This document shows, piece by piece, positions 8,760 through 17,760 of a stretch of DNA of 64,000 bases (its first letter is position 1; each line of letters starts with the position of its first letter). The position numbers and the translations under genes were made by a program. The notes below the pieces were generated by a model. It was given only the letters and a program-made list of their open reading frames with translations, searched no databases and was not told the DNA's origin. This stretch comes from Xanthomonas sp. SI. Its GTDB lineage: Bacteria; Pseudomonadota; Gammaproteobacteria; Xanthomonadales; Xanthomonadaceae. Location: positions 1,860,001-1,924,000 of the forward strand of contig NZ_CP051261.1 of the NCBI RefSeq assembly GCF_014236855.1, in the 5' to 3' direction.

Positions 8760-11168
8760 CTACCAGCGATACGCCACCGACACCTGATACTGGCGGCCGG
8801 CGATCGGGCGGCCCATGAACACGCCGCCGGTGGCCGCGCCGGGCACGCGCACGTTGCCTTCGGTCAGGCCGAGTTCGTCGGTCACGTTGCTGCCGCTGGC
8901 GGTGACCTCCCAGTGCTCGCCGGCATGCAGGCTGGCGCCGACGTCGAGCATGTCGTAGGACGGCAGGCGCTGGCTGTTGGCCAGGTCGGCGTAGCGCTCG
9001 CCGATGTAGGAGTAGGTGGCGAATACGCGCAGGTCGCCGAACGGCAGCATCCAGTAATAGCTCGGGGTCAGCCGGAACTGGCGCTTGGGCTGGCGCATCA
9101 CCTGGTTGCCGGTGAACTCGCGGTAGTTGCGGTACTTGGCGTCCAGCCACACCCCGGTGCCGGCCAGTTCGAAGCCGCCGAACGGACGGATCGCGCCTTC
9201 CACTTCCAGGCCGTAGGCGCGCGAATCGCCGACCGTGGTGAAGTTGCTGCCGTCGGCCAGGAACGCCTGGAACGGCGAGTTCTTGAAGGTGTTGTAGAAC
9301 GCAGTCAGGTACAGGTCGTAGGCGGCCGCACCGGACTTCAAGCCCAGTTCGTACTGGTCGATGTCCTGCACCTTGGTCTGCCCGTCGCGCAGGTTGTCGA
9401 AGCCCGGGAACTTGACCCCGGAATTGACCCGTGCGAACAGGCTGTTGTACTCATCGAGCTTGAAGTTCAGGCCCGCGGTCCACGACAGCGCGTTGTCGTC
9501 CTGGTCGATGCGGCGCGCGCTCGGCAGCGAGATCGAGGTGGCGTTGTCGTACAGCGTGGCCGGATCGCCGTCCAGGTCCACGGTGGCGGTGTCGTGCACG
9601 GTGCCGGTGACGCGCTGGCGCTCGTAGCGCGCGCCCAGGTCCAGGCGCAGGCGTTCGTCCAGTTCCCATTCGTCGGCGACGAACACTGCAGTGTTCTCGC
9701 CGTCGTAGTGCGCGCGCAGGGCGAAGAAGGCGGTGCTGGTGAAGCCGTCGCGGGTCGGCTGGCGGCCGTCGTCCAGGCTGACGTCGATGCGCCGCGCGTG
9801 GTTCTGCGCGGTCAGCAGCATGGTGTTGCCCAGATACCAGGTGTCGTTGGAGGAATACTTGGCGTAGTAGCTGCCCACCGTGAGCGTATTGCCGGCGAAC
9901 AGTTCGCGGCTCAGACGCAGATCGTTGGTGAAGGAATTCAGGCGCTTGTCCACCGACCACCAGCCGGCTTCCAGCACCTGCTGGTTCGGATCGACCGCGC
10001 CGCCGCCGTTGCTGTAGCTGGCGCTGCCGGTGCTGCCGTAGCCGGCGATGAAATCGCCCAGGCGCTGCGGCGCATCGCCGGTGAACAGCGCGTAGGTCGG
10101 CGCGGTACCGCCCATCACGCTGAAGCGGTCGGCGAGGGTCCAGTCGCCGAGTTGCCAGTTGAGTTCGCCGCCGAACACGTCGATGTTGACCCCGCGGCCG
10201 TCGGCCAGGTCGCGCTGCACGGTCTCGCCGTTCGGGCCGACCGGCAGGCTGACGTTGCGGAAGTCGTTGCTGAGCAGGGTGCCGGTCTGCGCGTTCAGGC
10301 CGGGGAAGCTGGACAGGTCGCTGCCGTTGTTGCGCGACAGCAGCGGGATCGCGGTGTAGAAGGCGTTGTTGTCGTCGGTGTGGCGCGCGTAGAAGGTCAG
10401 GTCGCCGTTGTCCCAGCGCTTGCTCAGGGTGGCGCTGAACTGGCCGCCCTTGTCGGCGGAGAACTGCGGGTCGCGCACGCCGTCGGTCTCGCGGAAGAAG
10501 CCGCCGATGCTGTAGTACCAGCCATTGCCCATCGGCCCGCTGTTGAACAGGTCGATGCGGCGCAGATTGTCGCTGCCGCCGGTCAGGCGCACGCTGCCGG
10601 CCGGCTCGTCCTGGCCCTGCTTCTGGATGAAGTTGGCGGTGATGCCGGCCTGGCCGTTGGAGAAGATCGGGCTGGAGCCACCGCGCAGCACTTCCAGGCG
10701 CTCGACGGTGTCGTCGGTGCGGAACAGCGTGGAGTTTTCCAGGAACGACAGCGTCGGCGGCGGGAACAGCGGCGAGCCGTCGAGCTGGAAGGTGACGAAC
10801 GGCGCATCGCCTTCGGAGGGCATGCCGCGTACGAAGATGTTGGCGCCGGTGCCGCCGCCGCTGGGCTCGGCCCACACGCCTGGCACGATCTTCAGCAGGT
10901 CGGCGCTGCTCTGCGGCACCGCCTGCTGGATCTGTTCGGGCGTGGCGGTGGTGATCGAGAAACTGGCGTCGCGCTTGCGCAGGCCCTTGAAGCGCGCGGT
11001 GCCGCTGACCACCACGGTATCCAGGGTGGTGGCGTCGGATTGCGCGGCGGGTGCGGCGGATTGGACGGCCTCGTCGGGGGCAGCGGCGGTCTGCGCCAAC
11101 GCGGTCGGCGCGAGCAGGATGGCGGCGATGGACAGCGGCAGCAGGCGGAGCGGCAGGGCGGCTTTCAT
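8760..11168 (-). CDS. TonB-dependent outer-membrane receptor (802 aa)
   Basis: Outer-membrane active transporter. A signal peptide ending APTALA-Q (cleavage near residue 25) is followed by the TonB-box/plug entry TVVVSGTARFKG, plug motifs (SSADLLKIVPGV, NIFVRGMPSEGD, VERLEVLRGGSSPI) and a beta-barrel ending in aromatic VSVAYRW, the usual BAM recognition end. The barrel motif GSNVTDELGLTEGNVR places it near the FecA-like receptors. The start at 11168 has AAGGAGAG upstream. It follows paoA in the same direction after about 320 bp and a REP pair, so cotranscription is unlikely. Ligand unknown. Confidence 0.9.
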   Translation of the reverse strand: MKAALPLRLLPLSIAAILLAPTALAQTAAAPDEAVQSAAPAAQSDATTLDTVVVSGTARFKGLRKRDASFSITTATPEQIQQAVPQSSADLLKIVPGVWAEPSGGGTGANIFVRGMPSEGDAPFVTFQLDGSPLFPPPTLSFLENSTLFRTDDTVERLEVLRGGSSPIFSNGQAGITANFIQKQGQDEPAGSVRLTGGSDNLRRIDLFNSGPMGNGWYYSIGGFFRETDGVRDPQFSADKGGQFSATLSKRWDNGDLTFYARHTDDNNAFYTAIPLLSRNNGSDLSSFPGLNAQTGTLLSNDFRNVSLPVGPNGETVQRDLADGRGVNIDVFGGELNWQLGDWTLADRFSVMGGTAPTYALFTGDAPQRLGDFIAGYGSTGSASYSNGGGAVDPNQQVLEAGWWSVDKRLNSFTNDLRLSRELFAGNTLTVGSYYAKYSSNDTWYLGNTMLLTAQNHARRIDVSLDDGRQPTRDGFTSTAFFALRAHYDGENTAVFVADEWELDERLRLDLGARYERQRVTGTVHDTATVDLDGDPATLYDNATSISLPSARRIDQDDNALSWTAGLNFKLDEYNSLFARVNSGVKFPGFDNLRDGQTKVQDIDQYELGLKSGAAAYDLYLTAFYNTFKNSPFQAFLADGSNFTTVGDSRAYGLEVEGAIRPFGGFELAGTGVWLDAKYRNYREFTGNQVMRQPKRQFRLTPSYYWMLPFGDLRVFATYSYIGERYADLANSQRLPSYDMLDVGASLHAGEHWEVTASGSNVTDELGLTEGNVRVPGAATGGVFMGRPIAGRQYQVSVAYRW

Positions 11169-11621
11169 GAAGAATCTCTCCTTTCTTCATCCGAAAACGA
11201 TGCGCCGGTACGCATAGCGGCCCACGCGTGCAGTGCGCGTCAAAGCAGGGCCGGCCGGCACAGCGCGATGCAGGGGACAGCGCGCGGCGCTCTTTGTAAC
11301 GCCGTTGCGCGGGCAGGCCGTTGTGCAGCGCGGAAGATGCGCCGTTTGCGTGACCGGTTGCGCAGGCCGGTCGCCAGCGCTGCGTGTCGTGCGGCGTGCC
11401 GTGCGCAGCGTGACGCTGCGTTGTGGGAGCGACGTTAGCTGGCCGTGCGCTCTAGATCACGACGTACTTTCCTTGCCGCTGGCACATGGCAGCCGATCGC
11501 TGCACCGCGCAGTGGCTGCATGCTTTCGCTGCAAGCGTGCCTATCGATCGGGTCTTCCTGCGCCGTCAAAAAAAAGGCCGCCCGAAGGCGGCCTCCACTG
11601 ACGCTCGGGAGGGGAGCCGCG
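11169..11621. other. Intergenic region between two TonB receptor genes
   Basis: About 450 bp. The left part must contain the promoter of the 802-aa receptor (its ribosome site is at 11176-11183 on the minus strand). The right end holds the terminator of the ZnuD-like gene. Near 11421 a fragment GTGGGAGCGAC resembles the start of a REP. No coding sequence is convincing. Confidence 0.6.
11568..11593 (-). terminator. Rho-independent terminator of the ZnuD-like receptor gene
   Basis: Read on the minus strand: GGCCGCC, loop TTCG, GGCGGCC, then eight T residues. It lies 28 bp beyond the stop codon of the receptor gene at 11622. Confidence 0.9.
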
Positions 11622-13691
11622 TCAGAAGAACAGGCGCACGCCGAACGAGGCGTTGCGGCCGGGCAGCATCACGTCGTCCTTCAGGAACGAGGTGTGCACG
11701 CGCGCGTCCTGGTCGGTCAGGTTGTTGCCGTCCAGGAACACTTCCCAGGCGGTGGCGCCGGCATCGACGTGGTAGGCCAGGTGCGCATCGACCAGCGTGT
11801 AGCCGTCGGTCGGGGTCTCGTTGACCGCCACCTTGTCCTGCTTCTGGTAGCGGGTGGCGCCGAGCGAGGCGCGCCAGTTGCTGGCGTCCCAGCGCAGCTG
11901 CGCGCCGTAGCGTGCCGGGGCGATGCGCGGCAGGTTGCCGCCGTCCTTCAGCCGCGCGCGCACGGTGTCGCCGAACACGCGCAGGTCCCAGGCGCCGCTG
12001 TCGTTGTCGGCCAGGTGGAAGGTGGCTTCGCCCTCGAAACCATGGAAGATCGCGTCGGCCTGGGTCCACTGGCGGATCGGCAGGAAGTCGTTGTCTTCCT
12101 CATGGAACCACTGCGCGCCGGTATCGACGATGTAGATGAAATCGTCGTAGCGGTTGTAGTACGCCGCCACCTTGGCATCCACCCAGGTGTTCTTGAAGTT
12201 CAGTCCCAGCTCGGCCTGGTTGGCCTTCTCCGGCTTGAGGTCGGCGTCGCCGATCTCGTAGGCGAGGGTGGCGATGTGCGGGCCGTCGGCGAACAGTTCC
12301 TCCTCGGCCGGCGCGCGCTCGGCATGGTCGAGGTTGGCGGTCAGGCGCCACTGCTCGTTGAAGCGGAAGCCGCCGCTGAGCGAGAAGCTCTTCGGGGTGA
12401 AGTCGCGGTCCACGCCGGTGTCGGTTTCGTACTTGACCTTGTCCACGCGCGCGCCGATCTCGGCGGTGACGCGCTCCCAGTTGTTGCGGGCCACGGCGAA
12501 CACGCCGATGGCGCGGGTGTCGGTCTTCGGCACGAACGCCTCTTCGCCGATCGCCTGGAAGGTGGAATCGCTGCCCTGCACGCCGAACGCGGTCTGCCAG
12601 CCGCCGCCGAAGGTGAAGGACGCTTCGACGCGGCCTTCGTTGGCGCGCTTGTCGAATACCGTGCCCACTTCCTCGCCCTCGAACTCGGTGTGGGTGTAGG
12701 CGGTGTGGCCGAAGCTGTAGCGCAGCGCGCTGCCGTCGCCCCAAGGATCGGTCAGCCCGCCCTTGAGCTCGTAGCGGTCCTGGTGCATGCGCAGCGACAC
12801 GCCGCGCTCGCCGGCGGCCAGATCGCCGGGTTCGCCCGGGTTGCCGTAGTTGTCGCGGAAGCGCGAGGCCGACACGCCGACGAAGCCCCAGTCGCCGGCC
12901 AGCGAGGCGCCGACCGAGCCGGTCTTGGTGTCCAGGAAGGAATTGGCTTGGCGGCCCTGCGGCGTGTCGTAGTCCTTCTGGTTGCGGTACACGCCGTCGG
13001 CATGGATCGACAGGCCGCTGCCGTTGCCGGCATCGACCCGGAACATGTCGGTGTTGCCGTCCTTGTCGCCGCCGTCGAAGCGCACTTCGGCGCGGCCGTG
13101 CACGCCGTCCACCGGGGTTTCGGCGATGCGCCCGTCGACCACGTTGACCACGCCGCCGATCGCGCCGGAACCGTACAGCAGCGTGGACGGACCCTTCAGC
13201 ACTTCGATCTGGTCGGCCAGGAACGATTCCACGGCCGGCGAGTGGTCCTGGCTGACGGTGGACACGTCCTGGGTGGACAGGCCGTCGCTGAGCACCGCCA
13301 CGCGCGGGCCGTCCAGGCCGCGGATGATCGGCCGGCCCACGCCGGGGCCGAAGTTGGAACTCTGCACGCCGGGCAGGCTGGCCACGGTCTCGCCGACGCT
13401 GGCGCCGCGGTTCTCGTCCAGGCGCTCGCCGGCCAGCACGTCCACCGGTTGGCTCAGGTCGCCGGCGGCATCGCGCAGCGGGCTGGCGGTGACCACCACC
13501 GCGTCCATGTCCTTCACGTGGCGGTCCTGCTTGCGGCCGTCGGCATGGCGGCTGTCGCTGGCCGGCGGCGTGGCGTCGGCGGCGGGTGCATCGGCGGCCA
13601 GGGCCAGGGCAGGGCTGAACAGGCCGCCCAGCGCCAGGGACAGGGCGGTGCGATGGAGCGAGCGGGAACGCGAGGAGGAGGACATAGACAT
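11622..13691 (-). CDS. TonB-dependent receptor, ZnuD-like zinc uptake type (689 aa)
   Basis: Outer-membrane TonB receptor resembling the Zur-controlled ZnuD group. Signal peptide ends near ALALAADA (residue 33). The plug shows DAVVVTASPLRD, GRPIIRGLDGPRVAVLSDG, VSQDHSPAVESFLADQIEVL and LLYGSGAIGGVVNVVDGRI, the pattern of ZnuD and its relatives; the N-terminal region and one loop are rich in His and Asp, as expected for metal capture. The barrel ends GVRLFF. Divergent from a MerC protein across a Zur-box-like site at 13812-13829. Zinc as ligand is inferred from family resemblance and this site. The start (13691 or 13685) lacks a clear ribosome site. Confidence 0.85.
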   Translation of the reverse strand: MSMSSSSRSRSLHRTALSLALGGLFSPALALAADAPAADATPPASDSRHADGRKQDRHVKDMDAVVVTASPLRDAAGDLSQPVDVLAGERLDENRGASVGETVASLPGVQSSNFGPGVGRPIIRGLDGPRVAVLSDGLSTQDVSTVSQDHSPAVESFLADQIEVLKGPSTLLYGSGAIGGVVNVVDGRIAETPVDGVHGRAEVRFDGGDKDGNTDMFRVDAGNGSGLSIHADGVYRNQKDYDTPQGRQANSFLDTKTGSVGASLAGDWGFVGVSASRFRDNYGNPGEPGDLAAGERGVSLRMHQDRYELKGGLTDPWGDGSALRYSFGHTAYTHTEFEGEEVGTVFDKRANEGRVEASFTFGGGWQTAFGVQGSDSTFQAIGEEAFVPKTDTRAIGVFAVARNNWERVTAEIGARVDKVKYETDTGVDRDFTPKSFSLSGGFRFNEQWRLTANLDHAERAPAEEELFADGPHIATLAYEIGDADLKPEKANQAELGLNFKNTWVDAKVAAYYNRYDDFIYIVDTGAQWFHEEDNDFLPIRQWTQADAIFHGFEGEATFHLADNDSGAWDLRVFGDTVRARLKDGGNLPRIAPARYGAQLRWDASNWRASLGATRYQKQDKVAVNETPTDGYTLVDAHLAYHVDAGATAWEVFLDGNNLTDQDARVHTSFLKDDVMLPGRNASFGVRLFF

Positions 13692-13811
13692 ACCGAATGG
13701 GAGGAAAAAAGGCGCCGCCAGGCGAGCGCGGGCGCTCGCGTTTGCCGCGTTGAGGCGGCGACAGGCATGGCATGGGGGGCGTGGCGACCCCCTGGTCGCC
13801 GGCCCGGTAAT

Positions 13812-13829
13812 GTTATATTATTCTATAAC
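13812..13829. promoter_or_regulatory. Candidate Zur box in the divergent znuD-like/merC promoter
   Basis: AT-rich palindrome GTTATATTATTCTATAAC in GC-rich surroundings. Arms GTTATA/TATAAC are perfect. Known proteobacterial Zur boxes are built on GTTATA-W-TATAAC; here both halves are present but six bases apart, so the site can be read as two overlapping, imperfect boxes. It lies 24 bp before the merC ATG and 120 bp before the receptor start. Repression by Zn-loaded Zur is inferred. Confidence 0.7.
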
Positions 13830-13853
13830 GCAATCACCACTGTGCTGGAAGTC

Positions 13854-14267
13854 ATGTCGCCTACCTCCGATCTGCGCGCACTGCTCGACCGCCTCGGCGC
13901 CACCGGTTCGCTGCTGTGCGCGGTGCATTGCGCGCTGCTGCCGCTGGCGCTGGCCGTGTTGCCCTCGCTGGGCCTGTCGGTGTGGCTGGGCGACGGGGTG
14001 GAACGCACGCTGGTGCTGTTCGTGACCTGCCTTGGCCTGTTCAGCCTGGTGCTCGGCTACCGCCGGCATCGCGCCTGGCAGGCGCTGGGCCTGTTGCTGC
14101 TGGGCCTGCTGTCGTTGTGGGCCGGCATGCTGGTGCCGGCGCTGCACCATGCGGTGGCGCCGCACGCGGCGATCATGACCTTCGGCGGCACCCTGGTCGG
14201 ACTCGCGCACCTGCTCAACCTGCGGCTGAACCACGGTCACGTGCACGACGCCAGCTGCGCCCACTGA
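13854..14267 (+). CDS. MerC-family inner-membrane protein (137 aa)
   Basis: Small membrane protein of the MerC family. Four hydrophobic segments are visible. The first contains CAVHCALLPLAL (residues 22-33), the Cys-x-x-His-Cys motif that binds metal in MerC. The tail ends LNHGHVHDASCAH, rich in His with one Cys and able to chelate metal. No other mercury genes are present; beside a Zur-like site and a ZnuD-like receptor it is more likely part of a zinc response than mercury resistance. The ATG at 13854 sits only 24 bp after the palindrome; an in-frame GTG at 13842 is possible. Confidence 0.8.
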   Translation: MSPTSDLRALLDRLGATGSLLCAVHCALLPLALAVLPSLGLSVWLGDGVERTLVLFVTCLGLFSLVLGYRRHRAWQALGLLLLGLLSLWAGMLVPALHHAVAPHAAIMTFGGTLVGLAHLLNLRLNHGHVHDASCAH

Positions 14268-14377
14268 GCGCACGTGATAGGCTTGCCGCCCTTGCGCGAG
14301 GGCGCTGACCGCGTTGGCCTCGCCAAACCCGTGCACCGCGCGGGGATTTTCGCACACACATTCAGGAGTCGATGAGC

Positions 14378-14563
14378 ATGGGTAAGGGTGACCGCAAGAC
14401 CGCCAAGGGCAAGCGCTACAACGCCAGCTATGGCAATTCGCGCTCGCACAGCGTGAGCAAGGTGGCCGTGGGCGCCGCGTCGCCGGTCGCCAAGAAGTCG
14501 GTGGTCAAGACCCCGGCGGCGAAGAAGGCAGTGGCCAAGAAGACGGTCGCCAAGGCCGGCTGA
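14378..14563 (+). CDS. 30S ribosomal protein THX family (61 aa)
   Basis: Very basic small protein. It begins GKGDRKTAKGKRYNASYGN, matching the THX family, which sits at the head of the 30S subunit. The THX core is about 25 residues; this one has a lysine/alanine-rich tail (PAAKKAVAKKTVAKAG) typical of the longer proteobacterial forms. I chose ATG 14378 over ATG 14372 because AGGAG at 14364-14368 is nine bases from the former and only three from the latter, and MGKGD is the usual family start. It is monocistronic, with a strong terminator directly after. Confidence 0.85.
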   Translation: MGKGDRKTAKGKRYNASYGNSRSHSVSKVAVGAASPVAKKSVVKTPAAKKAVAKKTVAKAG

Positions 14564-14587
14564 GCCTCGGCTCCAGCGGTACGAAAG

Positions 14588-14615
14588 AACGCGGCGCTTG
14601 CGCCGCGTTTTTTTT
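14588..14615 (+). terminator. Rho-independent terminator after the THX gene
   Basis: Ten-base-pair perfect stem AACGCGGCGC / GCGCCGCGTT with a TT loop, followed by six more T residues, 24 bp after the stop codon. Confidence 0.95.
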
Positions 14616-14663
14616 GCCTTGAAAAAAACGTCGCAGCCCCGCAGCCCCGCAGGGTGCAGCTTA

Positions 14664-14752
14664 AGCCCCTCTCCCCCCGGCGACCGAAGGAAGTCCCCGT
14701 GGGAGAGAGGGGTTGGGGTGAGGGTCCGGCGCGAAGCGACTCGCGGAGTCGG
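14664..14752. repeat. Diverged single copy of the 140-bp CCCCTCTCCC repeat family
   Basis: It shares AGCCCCTCTCCC and GGGGTTGGGGTGAGGGTCCG plus GCGAAGCGACTCG with the three-copy array at 17932-18345, but the hairpin loop is replaced by a longer GC-rich insert and the second half is missing. It ends a few bases short of the stop codon of the CLC gene. Confidence 0.8.
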
Positions 14753-14755
14753 CGC

Positions 14756-16159
14756 TCAGCGCGGCGGATCGTCCTCGCCGCTGTCGCCGGCCAGGTCGGC
14801 GGCCAGCGAGGTCGGTTCGGGTTCGGGTTCGGGTTCGGCGACGCTAGGCACCGGCAGCAACTGTTCCGCCAGCCCGCGATAGATCGGCGTGCGGCACACC
14901 AGCGCCGAGGCGCCGCGCGCGATCAGAACGGTGGCCAGGATCGGCAGCAGCATGTCGCTGCTGTCGGTCAGTTCCAGCGAGATCACCGCCGAGGTCAGCG
15001 GCGCCTGAGTGACCCCGGTCAGGTAGGCGCACATGCCGAGCAACACGAAGGTGCGCGGATCCACGTCCGGCATCAGCACCGCCAGGTTGTGGCCGACGCC
15101 GGCGCCGACCGCCAGCGCCGGCGAGAACAGGCCGCCGGGGATGCCGGCCACGTACGACACCAGGTTCGCCAGCAGCTTCATCAGCCCGAACTCGTGGCCG
15201 ACGCTGGCGTGGCCCTGCACCAGGCTGCGCGCCTGCTCGTAGCCGGTGCCGAACGCCCCGTTGCCGAAGATCAGGCCCAGCGCGACCAGGGCCAGGCCGC
15301 AGGCCGCGGCCAGCAGCACCGGATGGCGGCCGCGCAGCGCGCCCAGCCAGCGCGGCTTGCCGGCGACAGTGGCCAGCACCATGCGGCTGAACGCGCCGCC
15401 GAGCAGGCCGGCGACCACCCCGCACAGCACGATCGCCAGCCACGCCCGGCCCAGCGGCAGCGCCGCGGACACCTTGCCGAAGTAGGTGTAGTTGCCGAGC
15501 AGGCCCAGCGAGATCACGCCGCCGACGATCACCGCGGTCAGCAAGGTGCCGGAGAAACGGTGTTCGAAACGGCCGCTGAGTTCCTCGATCGCGAACACCA
15601 CGCCGGCCAGCGGCGTATTGAACGCCGCGGCGATGCCGGCGGCGCCGCCGGCGAGCAGGAAATGCGAGGCCTGGCGCGGATCGCGGAAACCGAACCAGCG
15701 CCCGAGCACGTACATCAGGCTGGCGCCGACGTGCACGGTCGGGCCTTCGCGCCCGACCGAGGCGCCGCCGAGCAAGGCCAGCGTGGTCAGCAGCAGCTTG
15801 CCGGCGGACACGCGCAGCGACAGGTTGGTTTGCCGGAACGCGTCGTCCGGCTGCTCCAGCGCGGCGATGACCTGCGGAATGCCGCTGCCGCGGGTGGGCC
15901 GCAACACGCCGTTGGTCAGCCAGGCGAGCAGCGCGAACACGCTCGGCGTGAGCAGCAGCGCCCACCACGGCGAGTGCGCGATGATGCGCTGGAACAGATG
16001 GAAGGCGGCGTCGCTGGCCTTGGCGAACACGATCGCGACCAGCGCCACCGCGACCGCGCCGCCCCACAGCACCGCGCGCTGTTTCCAGCTCTCGTGCGAG
16101 AGCAACGGGCGTAGGCGATGGCGCATGCGCGGCGGCGGCACGGGATCGGGCGACTGCAT
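14756..16159 (-). CDS. CLC-family chloride channel or H+/Cl- antiporter (467 aa)
   Basis: Polytopic inner-membrane CLC protein. The anion-site motifs are present in order: RGSGIPQV, GREGPTVHVG (with the gating glutamate), and GIPGGLFSPALAVGAG. FNTPLAGVVFAIEEL has the glutamate position used for the proton path in E. coli ClcA, which favours an antiporter. The tail is acidic with an EPEPEPE run. Start set at 16159 (MQSPDPVPP); an ATG nine codons further in (MRHRLRPLL) is an alternative. No operon partner; probable role is acid or anion homeostasis. Confidence 0.9.
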   Translation of the reverse strand: MQSPDPVPPPRMRHRLRPLLSHESWKQRAVLWGGAVAVALVAIVFAKASDAAFHLFQRIIAHSPWWALLLTPSVFALLAWLTNGVLRPTRGSGIPQVIAALEQPDDAFRQTNLSLRVSAGKLLLTTLALLGGASVGREGPTVHVGASLMYVLGRWFGFRDPRQASHFLLAGGAAGIAAAFNTPLAGVVFAIEELSGRFEHRFSGTLLTAVIVGGVISLGLLGNYTYFGKVSAALPLGRAWLAIVLCGVVAGLLGGAFSRMVLATVAGKPRWLGALRGRHPVLLAAACGLALVALGLIFGNGAFGTGYEQARSLVQGHASVGHEFGLMKLLANLVSYVAGIPGGLFSPALAVGAGVGHNLAVLMPDVDPRTFVLLGMCAYLTGVTQAPLTSAVISLELTDSSDMLLPILATVLIARGASALVCRTPIYRGLAEQLLPVPSVAEPEPEPEPTSLAADLAGDSGEDDPPR

Positions 16160-16491
16160 GCGGGGATTGTCGCATGCGCGCCATCGCGTGGGCTTGTCGC
16201 CTCGTCCACACATTCATGCCTGGCGCGGTGTGTGGCGCTGCACAGCTGGGCAGATCGCCGCGCCGAACGCGGGCGGTTGCGACGGGTATCTGCAGTCGGC
16301 ACCGTGGTCCAGCAGTGACGCGTGCCATCGGTCGCGACACGCTTCACCGGCAGGCGGTGGCATGGCCGCAACGCGATCGCGCCGCCGCGGTACGCGGCGA
16401 TGCGGCAACCGATGACCAGGCGCTGCAGGCGGGCAAGGCCGCGCCCGGCTAGCGGCGCTTCAAGGCGCGGCGCGACGTGGCGCCGCGGCGC
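16160..16491. other. Intergenic region without recognisable features
   Basis: About 330 bp between the CLC gene start and the NPP gene end. Open frames here lack ribosome sites and resemble shadows. I see no hairpin with a U-tract and no known repeat. Confidence 0.5.
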
Positions 16492-17760
16492 TCAGCGCAA
16501 TGCCGGCAGCAGCGCCTGCGGATCGCCGTCGTTGGGTGCGGCAGGAATTCCCAGCAGCCGGGTCAGCAGCGGATACACATCGACATTGTCGAACGGCGCA
16601 AGCGTGGCGCCCTGGCGGAACGCCGGGCCGCGCGCGATGAACACCGCACGCATCGACGGCAGCGCCGGATCGTAGCCGTGCGAGCCGCGCAGGCCGGTCT
16701 GCGGCTTCTCCGCGGCGCGCTCGGCCGGCAGCGCGTCCCAGCCTTCGTGCATCTGGCACACGATCGGCGGGATGCGCGAATTGCTGCCGTAGTGCCAGCG
16801 CGCCGGCAGCTCGGCCTTGCGCCAGCAGTCGTACTGCGGATGCGCGCCGAGCAGCTTGGCTTCGACCCTGGCCTCCTGGCCGGGCCGCGGCGCGATGCCG
16901 ACCGACTGGCCGTAGCTGACCACCTCGGCCTCTTGCATCGACACCATGTCCTCGACGATGACCACCTGCTGCGCCGGCACCGTCGCCATGCCGTGGTCGG
17001 AGACCACGATCAGGTTGGTGCGATCCAGTTGCCCGCGCCGGGCCAGCCCGTCGAGCAGGCGGCCGATCGCCGCGTCGACCTGTTCGATCGCGCGCGCGTA
17101 CTGCGCCGATTGCGGGCCGAAGTCGTGGCCGGCCTCGTCGACCTGCTCGAAATACAGGGTCAGCAGCTGCGGATGCGGCGCGCTGCGATCGTCCAGCCAG
17201 CCCAGTACTTGGTCGACCCGCGCGTTCGGCGCGACGTCTTTGTCGAAAGCCTGGCGGCGGCTGGGGCGCACGCCCTGGATCGCCGCTTCGCTGCCCGGCC
17301 AGGCCCAGCTCGCCGTGGGCAGGCCGGCCTTCTCGGCGCCGACCCAGATCGGTTCGCCGCCCCACCAGCGGCCGTCGCCGACCGCGTCGCGGTCGCTGAC
17401 CCGGAACGTGCCCAGCAGCGGGTCGTTCATGCTGTTGTGGACGATGCCGTGGTGGTCCGGACGCAGCCCGGTGACCAGGGTGTAGTGGTTGGGAAAGGTC
17501 AGCGACGGATACGACGGGGTCATCCATCGCGCGCGTACGCCCTCGCGCGCCAGCCGGCTCAGGTTCGGCGCGATGCCGCGATCGAGCATGTCCGCGCGCA
17601 GCGCGTCGATCGAGATCAGCAGCAGCAACGGTCGCTGCGCCTGACTGGACGCGGCCTGCGGCGCGGTGGCCTTGGCAGTGGGAGAAGAGGGGGCGGAGGC
17701 GCAAGCGCCGAGCAGCAGCGCCGCGCAGGCGCTTGCCAGTCGTAGGGCGATGGAAGTCAT
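16492..17760 (-). CDS. Nucleotide pyrophosphatase/phosphodiesterase (NPP) lipoprotein (422 aa)
   Basis: Alkaline-phosphatase-superfamily phosphodiesterase, close in type to the well-studied Xanthomonas NPP. The lipobox LLLGAC makes Cys20 the acylated residue, placing it in the periplasm or outer membrane. Active-site parts: metal ligand Asp52 in ISIDALRADML, nucleophile Thr88 in YPSLTFPNHYT, and later metal ligands in VDEAGHDFGP and VVSDHGMATV. It would hydrolyse nucleotide phosphodiesters at a two-zinc site. The start at 17760 gives a normal signal peptide. Monocistronic; its 5' side faces the three-copy repeat array. Confidence 0.92.
   Translation of the reverse strand: MTSIALRLASACAALLLGACASAPSSPTAKATAPQAASSQAQRPLLLLISIDALRADMLDRGIAPNLSRLAREGVRARWMTPSYPSLTFPNHYTLVTGLRPDHHGIVHNSMNDPLLGTFRVSDRDAVGDGRWWGGEPIWVGAEKAGLPTASWAWPGSEAAIQGVRPSRRQAFDKDVAPNARVDQVLGWLDDRSAPHPQLLTLYFEQVDEAGHDFGPQSAQYARAIEQVDAAIGRLLDGLARRGQLDRTNLIVVSDHGMATVPAQQVVIVEDMVSMQEAEVVSYGQSVGIAPRPGQEARVEAKLLGAHPQYDCWRKAELPARWHYGSNSRIPPIVCQMHEGWDALPAERAAEKPQTGLRGSHGYDPALPSMRAVFIARGPAFRQGATLAPFDNVDVYPLLTRLLGIPAAPNDGDPQALLPALR

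Noticed and set aside
8913..11438. Very long open frames opposite the TonB receptor and other genes
   Set aside because: High GC third positions create long antisense frames; these have no family motifs, while the sense frames have signal peptides and domains.
13854..14267. Mercury-resistance operon
   Set aside because: Only a MerC-family protein is present; no MerR, MerA, MerT or MerP, and the Zur-like palindrome points to zinc.
16160..16491. Small gene or RNA in the CLC-NPP gap
   Set aside because: No ribosome site, no hairpin with a U-tract, and the frames look like shadows of high-GC DNA.
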